Positions 43,828 through 50,997 of a stretch of 64,000 nt of DNA are shown here, in pieces (within the stretch, counting starts at the first letter, position 1; each line of letters begins with the position of its first letter). The notes below the pieces were generated by a model. The model was not told where the DNA came from. It ran no database searches and was given only the letters and a program-made list of their open reading frames with translations. The stretch lies in NCBI GenBank assembly GCA_003167415.1, contig PMTF01000016.1, positions 124,148 to 188,147 of the forward strand. Direction: 5' to 3'. This DNA comes from Acidimicrobiaceae bacterium (lineage in GTDB: Bacteria > Actinomycetota > Acidimicrobiia > Acidimicrobiales > RAAP-2). The translations under genes were made by a program, and so were the position numbers.

Positions 43828-44979
43828 CTAACTTGCAGGGCAGAACAGCTGAGCTGCGGTCTTCTTGGGGTATTCAGCCAGCTCCTTCGTCCCCCGTTGC
43901 TGAAGGCCCGGGATGGTGGCCGCAACAGACTCCGACATCGGGCAAGTCGCCGCGATCAAAGTTGGATTCGTTGGGGTGAACCCCTTCTTCACGTTGTCGT
44001 GCGCAGCTAGCTCGAGAGCAATCGTCCAGGCAGGAAGAAGTCCCGCCTCCAGGAAGAACTGAATGCTACCGGCGTAGTGAGCGTCTGTCTCCGCGCCCAG
44101 GTCCGAACCGTCTCCACCCCAGGCATAGAGCTCACTAGCGCGACCCAGTTGTTCCGCCGCCGTAATGGCTTGAGTGACCCCGAGGTCGTTGAGTCCACCA
44201 ACCAGGATCTTTTTGGCAGTTGGATCGGCGACAAGAGCATCACTCGCAGCCGCGACCCCGGTCGCGGTGTCGTTGCTCACCTGCCATTGCACGAAATCAG
44301 AACTTGGTATGTTTGGGCAGACCGACAGCACTCCTGCAATGTCGCCTCCGACTCGTTCGGTCGAAGCCGCACCTGTCGGCGTGGAAGCGGCGAGCAACAC
44401 GAGATCCGGTGCGCAGTTCCAATTCGCCTTCGCGTAATCGCCAAGTTTGATTCCCGCAGCGACCCCCGTGGCATGGTCGTCATCACTTGTGAAGTATTCG
44501 CCCGGTCCGGGGATTCCTTCGGTGATCAAAGTTATATGTGCAGCTGCAGCCTTCGCATGCAACACTGGGTTCACCGTTCCGTCAATTTGGAACTCGATGA
44601 CATATTGGACTTTGTCCTCGACAAACTGATTCATGTTGGAAACGGCGGTTGGGCCACTTGCGTTGTTGTTGAGGACGAATGCCTTCCATCCGTAGCGCTG
44701 TGCGAGCCTCGTGAACATCCTTTGCTGCTCGTTTAGGAAGGCAAATCCAACGCCCCCGTTGGCAAATCCGATCCGGATGCCTCTCTTTACTTGTCCAGGA
44801 AGCGGAATCTTGCAACTGGACGATGGGCACAGTGGCTTCGCTTTCGAAGTGATTGTCGCGCTCGGCTGCTTCGCGTTCGCACGAGCGGCCTGCGCAACTC
44901 CCCCGCTTAATCCAACAACCAACATCAAAATCATTGCAGAGAACAAGCAGCATCCCCGCTGTAATTTCTTACTCAGCAT
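43828..44979 (-). CDS. RbsB-type sugar-binding protein
   Basis: A 383-aa secreted binding protein. ATG at 44977-44979 follows AAAGGAG and begins a basic, hydrophobic signal (LFSAMILMLVVGLSGGVAQA). The mature part has the type 1 binding-protein pattern RIGFANGGVGFAFLNEQQRM, YVIEFQIDGTVNPVLHAKA and LLAASTPTGAASTERVGGD. Several cysteines (SSSCKIPL, NWNCAPD, VCPNIP) probably form disulfides. It lies between the ATPase and permease genes. It is similar in kind to the binding protein at 419-1579 but belongs to a different operon; sugar specificity is not readable. Confidence 0.9.
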   Translation of the reverse strand: MLSKKLQRGCCLFSAMILMLVVGLSGGVAQAARANAKQPSATITSKAKPLCPSSSCKIPLPGQVKRGIRIGFANGGVGFAFLNEQQRMFTRLAQRYGWKAFVLNNNASGPTAVSNMNQFVEDKVQYVIEFQIDGTVNPVLHAKAAAAHITLITEGIPGPGEYFTSDDDHATGVAAGIKLGDYAKANWNCAPDLVLLAASTPTGAASTERVGGDIAGVLSVCPNIPSSDFVQWQVSNDTATGVAAASDALVADPTAKKILVGGLNDLGVTQAITAAEQLGRASELYAWGGDGSDLGAETDAHYAGSIQFFLEAGLLPAWTIALELAAHDNVKKGFTPTNPTLIAATCPMSESVAATIPGLQQRGTKELAEYPKKTAAQLFCPAS

Positions 44980-45021
44980 ATTTCTCCTTTTATTTGTTAC
45001 CACTCGAACTTCGATTCGGTG

Positions 45022-45843
45022 CTATTCGGACGGACTTCCCGACACGCCGGTAATCATCGAAATGATTTCCTCGGGCGTTGTATCAGCAATGGTCCGCACC
45101 CCAACGGTGAGACCCAAACGCATCACGGTCACGCGATCGGCGCACCCCATCAACTGTTCGATGTTGTGACTGACCATAACTACGCTGCAACCAGACGACT
45201 TCAGGCGACCGATAATCTCGAGCACGTGCGCCGTCTCGCGGACTCCAAGTGCGGCTGTCGGCTCGTCGAGAATGACGATGTTCCGGCCGAACAACACTGC
45301 CCGGGCGATGGCGAGCGCCTGACGCTGTCCTCCAGAAAGTTCGAAGACTGGGGAGTCGACTGACGGAATCCTCGCTCCAAGGTCGCTCAATACATCGTGA
45401 ACGCGCGCCCGCATCCGTTGTTTGTCGATGAGGCGAAGTAGGCGACTCGCCACTCCGGATCGAAGTAACTCGCGCCCCAAGAAGATGTTGGCAGTGCCCG
45501 AAAGCGGTTCGACCAACGAGAGATCTTGGTAGACGGTTTCGATCCCGCTCGCGAGCGCGTCGGCGGGCCGGCGAAAGTGCACGGGTTCGCCACGGATAAG
45601 CAAACTTCCTTCGTCCGGTGATATCGAGCCCGCGATCATCTTGATCAACGTGCTTTTGCCGGCGCCGTTGTCGCCGACCAAGCCCATAAGCTCGCCTTGC
45701 CGCAACTCGAGGCTGGCTCCGGCGAGCGCGGCGACGGCTCCGAATCGCTTCTGTATCCCCACGGCTTGCAGGACGAGTCCGCTTTCAGTGGCTCCGCTCT
45801 GAATGCCGGCGATCTGCGCCAACCCCGCCAAGTCCTTTGCCAT
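45022..45843 (-). CDS. Sugar ABC transporter ATP-binding protein (single-domain)
   Basis: A 273-aa ATPase: Walker A VGDNGAGKSTLIKM, signature FELSGGQRQALAIARA, Walker B IVILDEPTAALG and switch VVMVSHNIEQL. Unlike RbsA it has only one nucleotide-binding domain, so it presumably works as a homodimer, as in the FrcA-type importers. G-rich sequence precedes the ATG. It is the first gene of the importer operon, and a LacI-type operator candidate lies 43 bp upstream at 45886-45899. Confidence 0.92.
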   Translation of the reverse strand: MAKDLAGLAQIAGIQSGATESGLVLQAVGIQKRFGAVAALAGASLELRQGELMGLVGDNGAGKSTLIKMIAGSISPDEGSLLIRGEPVHFRRPADALASGIETVYQDLSLVEPLSGTANIFLGRELLRSGVASRLLRLIDKQRMRARVHDVLSDLGARIPSVDSPVFELSGGQRQALAIARAVLFGRNIVILDEPTAALGVRETAHVLEIIGRLKSSGCSVVMVSHNIEQLMGCADRVTVMRLGLTVGVRTIADTTPEEIISMITGVSGSPSE

Positions 45844-45885
45844 TCAGCCCCCCTGGCCCCGCACAAACACTGCAACCCGAACTAA

Positions 45886-45899
45886 TTGAGTCGTTTCAA
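45886..45899. promoter_or_regulatory. LacI-type operator candidate upstream of the sugar importer
   Basis: TTGAGTCGTTTCAA is a near-palindrome with TTGA/TCAA ends and a central CG, a hallmark of LacI-family sites. It lies 43 bases before the importer ATPase start codon. Similar 14-base sites occur at 53490 and 53650, beside the rhamnosidase and rhamnose isomerase genes. The likely binder is the LacI protein encoded at 49468-50502. Confidence 0.5.
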
Positions 45900-45941
45900 T
45901 TTTTGGCGCTTCCGCGACTATATGCCAACAGCGAGGGCGCG

Positions 45942-46257
45942 TCAAGAGCATCTCGCAATTCGCCCGAGTGCCGGTTCGGGACCCTGTTTCGTTTGCAGTT
46001 GTGCGACCTTCACTTCATGCGACCCGAATGCGTCGACCGGGATCGTAAGAGTGCCGTGGACGAGAATTTTGAGCGACCGTCAAACCTTCCTGACCGATAG
46101 TCGATCCGGTGATTTCAATCGACCGAGGGTGCAGCTCACTTGGTTCCGCGACTCCGTCGGACATATTCTTGGCGTAGTAGTGAAAGTTGGCAGTTGGGAG
46201 TGGCATAACGTCGTCTCGCACAGACTTGGGAGTACTCCGACAATTGTGATGTTTCAA
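45942..46257 (-). pseudogene. Frameshifted gene remnant, family unknown
   Basis: The 512-bp gap between the importer and the UxaA-type gene contains protein-like minus-strand sequence in two frames. One reads LPTANFHYYAKNMSDGVAEP then ELHPRSIEITGS; after a shift near 46080 the other reads LVHGTLTIPVDAFGSHEVKV and ends at TGA 45942-45944. The second part looks like the closing beta-strand of an extracellular or glycosidase-type domain. No start or catalytic site remains, and stops lie upstream. The remaining bases (46258-46355) show nothing. The alternative is coincidental open frames. Confidence 0.35.
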
Positions 46258-46355
46258 TCACGGGGCGGGAAGGCCCTTGTTACGGGTCCGCTGTGGCTGG
46301 ACCAGGCGCAGTGGACACTCACATCGTAGGAACCGACTCCGTCACGTTAACTGTG

Positions 46356-49100
46356 TCAAAGCGACGTACCCAGGAGCCCACGAGTAATTTGAAAACCCAC
46401 GTTGTTCGACGAAAGCGTTTTTGGCGTTTGCTTTCCAGAGGCAACCGCCGTCGCAATTTCGAGCACATCCAGTGCCTGCTGATTCTGGTCACCTCGTAAG
46501 GTCGCATCCAGGTCTTGAGCAATCGTGATCTCAGTTGACCGATCGGATGTTATTTGAACTACTGGAAGCAGTTGTTGGCCCGTGACTCCGGTGCCCACAA
46601 CATGAACGAGGAGCAACTGAACGCCAGTGGCTCCCAGTCCGCTGCAAATCTCGAGCCAATTGGTTGTGGGAGCGCGCATTACGTGCCAACCCGAATGTCG
46701 CGGGCGCTCGCCGTACGCCAATGTCGGAGCCACTGTGGCGCGGGCACCGAATGCGAGCTCGCGAAAATCTGGGTTGCCTAGCAGCGCTCCGGCGGAGGAA
46801 AGCACGACACTCCCTCCCTTGGTAACCACCCATCCACCAAAATTGGCAAGGGCGCGCGCAGTTTCCAACTTGAGTCGGCCCACTGCTTCTAGACCAACAC
46901 ATAGGTCACCAAGATCACCCGACTTACGCTCTAGAACCGGCAACGAAGACGAAGTCGAATCGAACCATTGACGAACACGCTCGGAGACCGCGTCGATTCC
47001 ACCGTCTAGTTGAATGCTCGCCCAACCGAATTGTCTCGGATCAAGGCCGGCCGAGACGAGACGATTTCGAAAATAATCATTGTGCGTCTTTTCGCACCCG
47101 TGCTCAAGCAATAACGCCATCCGAACACTCGGATGTGCCAGGTATCCCGTCATCGTTCTGGCGTACGTGTTTTCGGAGGATCCCCCGGAGGCTCCACAGC
47201 CCTCAGTGTGCGGAAGTGACACTGTTCTCGTCACCTTTCCATGGTGCCAGTCGTGAAGGTCTGCATCGGCTGCGAGCCTAAGTGCGATCTGGCCGGAGCA
47301 AAGACTAGTAGGCAGGATTAGAGCTAACTGTTCCGGACTCCGCCGATCGTGCACGCGGAACATTGGAATTTTCGCGTTCGCTTCGGCCGGTAATGTGCGA
47401 CGCGTCGATGGTTGTATGGGCGCCCCACCAATATCTGTGTCTTCGAGATCCGACAACAGATCTCCGCCAGATTCCATTACCGCGCCTTTCACCTTGATTT
47501 CCACGCGTTGAACTGGCTTCGTCTGCTTCCAATCGCGCCATATTGAAACCTGGCTCTGCTTCGATTTTTCACCAGCCGTTAAGGCTCCCGAGGCTGTCCG
47601 AATGACGAGGTCAAAGACCTCGGTCGTGAGTTCGTCCATCGGCGTGCCTGTTAGGTAGCGACCCGCATTGACGTCCATTTCTCGGTGCAACAACTCATAT
47701 CTACGGGTGGTCGTCACGACCTTGATGGTTGGGACAAAAGGAAAGTTCGTGATTGACCCGTTACCGGTGGTAAAGATTATGAGATTGCAGCCAGAGGCCA
47801 CTTGTCCAGCGACTGACTCGAGATCGTTTCCCGGGCTGTCCATGAACGTAAATCCCGGGCCGGGAAGCGGCGCTGCGTAATCAATGACATAGTCGAGTCT
47901 TAAGCCTCGATCCAGCTTTCGGGCCGCACCCACGGACTTGAGAACAATGTTGTAAAGACCGCGGTAGATGTTACCTCCGGTAGGATTTCCCTCCGCTGAG
48001 TGACCGTGCCAACCAACCCTCTCTTTGAATAGTTCGACCTTCTCAAGAAACTGCCGTGCCACATCAAAGTTGCGAACGTTCCCTAGTACGTATCTTTCGG
48101 CGCCGATCAGTTCATCCGTTTCAGCCAAATTTGCGGCCCCCCCATGTCTGATGAGTTCTCGAGCAACAGAGCCGGCCAGCGGATTGGCAGTGATTCCGGA
48201 GAAAGCATCGGACCCGCCGCACTGGAGACCGATGCCGAGATGGCGCAACGGCTGTTCCGTTCGCCTTTGCGAAGCAACCACCGGGAGCCATGGTTCAACG
48301 AGGAGCGCAGCGGCCGATAGGTCAGACTCGAAACCCTTACCGCGGGTGAAGAAGGCGTGGGGCACACTAATTGATGGATATTCATGATCAGCCATGAACG
48401 TCCTTAGGTCCTGACTGGTGACAACACCATCCGGTTCGTCAACGATCAGCACGGCTCCAATGTTGGGATGCGAAAGAAAGCCGGATAAGACAGTAAGGAT
48501 GAAGGTCAAATTATTTGGCCGGTGGTCCTCCCCAGCCTCCGTATGGGCTACGGGTACTACGCCGTCAAAGTTTGACGAGGATTCGGAGAATCGTTTACTC
48601 AGCTCGGTCACAAATGAACTACTTCTTGACGTCATGGCCACGATCGCAATATGGTTGCGCGTTCCAGCACGTCCATGGTCCCGCGCGTATCCAAGAAAAG
48701 TTTGTGATTCTTCAGAAGGTTCAATCTGATCCCCGAAATGCAGCTTGGATTCGTCGAGTGCGAAGGGATCCAATGACACGTTCGTCGCAGAAGGCTCATC
48801 CGGTAGTCCGGTAGTTCCCCGTTCACGGAGAGACTCCAAACTTTTAGCGGTGCAGACGTAGTCCCCTGGCAAAAGATTCCGCCGAGCTAGTGCAAACGGA
48901 GTCGACCACGACAAAAGCGGCTCGCCGGAAAGGATGGGCTCGGCAACGATGCGGTGACCCTCGATCACCGTATGGGGAAGAGCAACAATCTCGGTGGCAA
49001 ACCGAATCTCCGTTCCAGCGCTTAGATCCTGCGAAACGACCGCAACATTGTCACCGGATTCCGGAAGAATGGCGATGTCTGAAAAGTTGAGAATGGACAT
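46356..49100 (-). CDS. Tandem-duplicated UxaA-family (altronate-dehydratase-like) protein
   Basis: A 914-aa protein. Residues 1-90 form the SAF-type N-terminal domain (LSAGTEIRFATEIVALPHTV). Residues 135-540 follow the UxaA core: GYARDHGRAGTRNHIAIV, GLQCGGSDAFSGITANPLAG with C294, and FPFVPTIKVVTTTRR. Residues 585-890 repeat the core: LPTSLCSGQ (C601), LPHTEGCGASGG (C635), LLEHGCEKTHNDYF (C669) and a GLGATGVQLLLVHV segment. The first copy lacks the three cysteines at matching places (MTSRSS, AHTEAGED, IVDEPD) and the second lacks the GLQCGG motif (GLEAVG). ATG at 49100 has AAGGAG upstream. A hydroxy-acid dehydratase role is likely, on a sugar acid; usual members are about 500 aa. It is divergent from LacI. 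Confidence 0.85.
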   Translation of the reverse strand: MSILNFSDIAILPESGDNVAVVSQDLSAGTEIRFATEIVALPHTVIEGHRIVAEPILSGEPLLSWSTPFALARRNLLPGDYVCTAKSLESLRERGTTGLPDEPSATNVSLDPFALDESKLHFGDQIEPSEESQTFLGYARDHGRAGTRNHIAIVAMTSRSSSFVTELSKRFSESSSNFDGVVPVAHTEAGEDHRPNNLTFILTVLSGFLSHPNIGAVLIVDEPDGVVTSQDLRTFMADHEYPSISVPHAFFTRGKGFESDLSAAALLVEPWLPVVASQRRTEQPLRHLGIGLQCGGSDAFSGITANPLAGSVARELIRHGGAANLAETDELIGAERYVLGNVRNFDVARQFLEKVELFKERVGWHGHSAEGNPTGGNIYRGLYNIVLKSVGAARKLDRGLRLDYVIDYAAPLPGPGFTFMDSPGNDLESVAGQVASGCNLIIFTTGNGSITNFPFVPTIKVVTTTRRYELLHREMDVNAGRYLTGTPMDELTTEVFDLVIRTASGALTAGEKSKQSQVSIWRDWKQTKPVQRVEIKVKGAVMESGGDLLSDLEDTDIGGAPIQPSTRRTLPAEANAKIPMFRVHDRRSPEQLALILPTSLCSGQIALRLAADADLHDWHHGKVTRTVSLPHTEGCGASGGSSENTYARTMTGYLAHPSVRMALLLEHGCEKTHNDYFRNRLVSAGLDPRQFGWASIQLDGGIDAVSERVRQWFDSTSSSLPVLERKSGDLGDLCVGLEAVGRLKLETARALANFGGWVVTKGGSVVLSSAGALLGNPDFRELAFGARATVAPTLAYGERPRHSGWHVMRAPTTNWLEICSGLGATGVQLLLVHVVGTGVTGQQLLPVVQITSDRSTEITIAQDLDATLRGDQNQQALDVLEIATAVASGKQTPKTLSSNNVGFQITRGLLGTSL

Positions 49101-49467
49101 GCTGCTCCTTCGCGCATGATTCAAACGTCGGCCGCAGGTGGCAACTTGTTTGGCGACCCGGATTGGATCTTCAATTTTTCTCTAAGTCGAATATTATTTA
49201 GTATAGAGACACAATGTGCACCCATCGTTCTCGATAGAGTCTGGGGAATCTCGTCGCTGCTTGGGCCCGTGCACGGCTCTTCGATCGAGTTGCTCGTTGA
49301 CGAATTAAAACGAGAGCTCGAATGCTCAAACCGCTCGACCGAAAATGAGATTCATCCCCACATTTGCAAAGTACATTCAGTACCAGGAAGAATGGGACGC
49401 TTAGGTGTGTAGCGCGCACAGAGAGTTCGAGGGGAACATCGAAGGAAAGTCGCGAAGAGGGGACCCT
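49101..49467. promoter_or_regulatory. Divergent regulatory region between dehydratase and LacI genes
   Basis: The gap holds no supported gene. It contains an AT-rich stretch at about 49170-49215 with TATACTAAATAATATT on the minus strand, a plausible promoter for the dehydratase, and TCTCTA/TAGAGA arms around it that could bind a regulator. A single half-site GATTCAA lies at 49116. No full LacI-type palindrome with a central CG was found here. Confidence 0.4.
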
Positions 49468-50502
49468 GTGGACCGCGTCAGCATCAAGGATGTGGCGACG
49501 CGCGCGGGAGTCTCCGTGGGCACGGTTTCTAATGTCCTCAACCACCCAGGAATAGTTACCGACAAAACGCGACAGCGTGTGAATGATTCCATCAGAGATT
49601 TGAAGTTCGTTCGCAATGAGTCGGCGCGACAGCTTCGAGCTGGCCGAAGCCGAACGATCGGTTTGGTGGTCCTCGATGTCACGAACCCTTTTTTCACTGA
49701 CATCGCGCGAGGCGTAGAAGATGCGGCCAATAATGCCGATGTTGCACTAATCCTTTGCAACAGCGACGGAGCACCTGAGAAGGAGCACAGATATCTGACC
49801 ATGCTGGCTGAACAACGAGTGCTCGGTGTCTTGATTGTTCCCCTACTAGGTGGCGACCAACCTTTCCCTGAGGTCGTCGATCGATCCATTCCATTGGTTG
49901 TCGTAGACGTAAAGGCGCGAAAAAATGATCGATGTTCGGTGTCGGTAGACGATGTGGAGGGAGGGTTTCTTGCAACCTCGCACCTAATTCGACAAGGGCA
50001 TCGGAAAATTGCCTTCGTGGGCGGATCAGGTCGTCCGCTTCAAGTGGAGTCCCGCTTCAAGGGCGCCCGAAAGGCAATCGCGCAGGGGTCTCCGGGACTT
50101 CAACTTATTCCAATCACGGTTGATGAAATGAGCGTTGCGGGCGGACGCAGTGCCGGTGACAAAATAATGGAAATCCCAGGTCGGCAACGACCCACAGCGG
50201 CGTTTTGTAGCAATGATCTCCTGGCACTTGGACTCCTACAAACCCTCACGGATGTGGGCGCAAAGGTTCCCGAAGATCTCGCTATCGTCGGATATGACGA
50301 CATTGAATTCGCCGCTGCAGCGACAGTACCTCTGTCATCCGTACGTCAGCCAAGTCACAAACTTGGATACGAGGCGGCCCGTCTGCTGCTCGACGAGGCC
50401 GCCAGCGACGACCACAAACACCAACACGTGGTCTATTCCCCGGAGTTGATCGTGCGCCGCTCAAGCGACTTGTCCTGGGTCCGCCGTCCCAACAGATTTT
50501 AG
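49468..50502 (+). CDS. LacI-family transcriptional regulator
   Basis: A 344-aa LacI/GalR protein starting with GTG at 49468, after GAGGGG. The DNA-binding helix is at the N-terminus (VSIKDVATRAGVSVGTVSNV, then LNHPGIVTDKTRQRV), with the hinge helix near ESARQLRAGRSRTIGLVV and the sugar-binding core from residue 60 (DVTNPFFTDIARGVEDAANN to VGYDDIEFAAAATVPLSSVR). It is divergent from the UxaA-type gene and upstream of rhaM. It probably responds to rhamnose or a related sugar and binds the TTGAxTCG-type sites listed. The family is firm; the ligand is inferred. Confidence 0.93.
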   Translation: MDRVSIKDVATRAGVSVGTVSNVLNHPGIVTDKTRQRVNDSIRDLKFVRNESARQLRAGRSRTIGLVVLDVTNPFFTDIARGVEDAANNADVALILCNSDGAPEKEHRYLTMLAEQRVLGVLIVPLLGGDQPFPEVVDRSIPLVVVDVKARKNDRCSVSVDDVEGGFLATSHLIRQGHRKIAFVGGSGRPLQVESRFKGARKAIAQGSPGLQLIPITVDEMSVAGGRSAGDKIMEIPGRQRPTAAFCSNDLLALGLLQTLTDVGAKVPEDLAIVGYDDIEFAAAATVPLSSVRQPSHKLGYEAARLLLDEAASDDHKHQHVVYSPELIVRRSSDLSWVRRPNRF

Positions 50503-50658
50503 ACGGCTCATCATTGCCGACAAACAGTGCCTCCACCAAAACGAGAGCCCCTTCATTACTGCTCGCAACCTTTGGAAATGCACCCTTTCAATGCTGTTCT
50601 GTGGCAGTTCTATCATTACGTGATTGCCAAACCTCGCGTGAGGGATAAGTGAGTCGAT

Positions 50659-50982
50659 ATGAGCCAACGAGTCTGCTTCAAGTTGAGAATCAACCCGGAA
50701 TTCGTTGACGAGTACAAGCAACGACACGCTGAGGTATGGCCAGAGATGTTGACGGCGCTTTCAGAATCCGGCTGGACGAACTACTCGCTCTTCGTGGCGC
50801 CCGACGGAGAGCTAATCGGCTATCTCGAGTGCGAAGATCTTGCGAAATCCCTTGAACTCATGGGCCGGGCTGAGGTCAACACGCTTTGGCAAGCATCGGT
50901 GGCCAAGTTTTTTGTGGGGCTTGACGGAAGGGCGGCCGATGAAGCGATTCGTCCACTTGAGGAGGTGTTTCACCTCGTCTAG
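50659..50982 (+). CDS. rhaM: L-rhamnose mutarotase
   Basis: A 107-aa protein of the L-rhamnose mutarotase family, which interconverts alpha and beta anomers. The histidine in EYKQRHAEVWPEM, the SLFVAPDGELIGYLECED segment and the closing LEEVFHLV match RhaM; the length is normal. ATG at 50659 gives the expected start. It sits between LacI and the convergent rhamnosidase gene and works with the isomerase encoded at 53735. Confidence 0.93.
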   Translation: MSQRVCFKLRINPEFVDEYKQRHAEVWPEMLTALSESGWTNYSLFVAPDGELIGYLECEDLAKSLELMGRAEVNTLWQASVAKFFVGLDGRAADEAIRPLEEVFHLV

Positions 50983-50997
50983 AGATCTCAGCCAACC

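Noticed and set aside
45886-46329. 147-aa plus-strand frame in the gap before the UxaA-type gene
   Set aside because: No ribosome site and an odd composition; the minus strand gives more protein-like sequence.
49110-49125. Half-site GATTCAA as a LacI operator before the dehydratase
   Set aside because: The other half of the palindrome is missing and the central CG is TG, so it is not counted with the three better sites.
49116-49412. 98-aa plus-strand frame in the LacI/dehydratase gap
   Set aside because: It crosses the likely divergent promoter region, has no family resemblance and no ribosome site.
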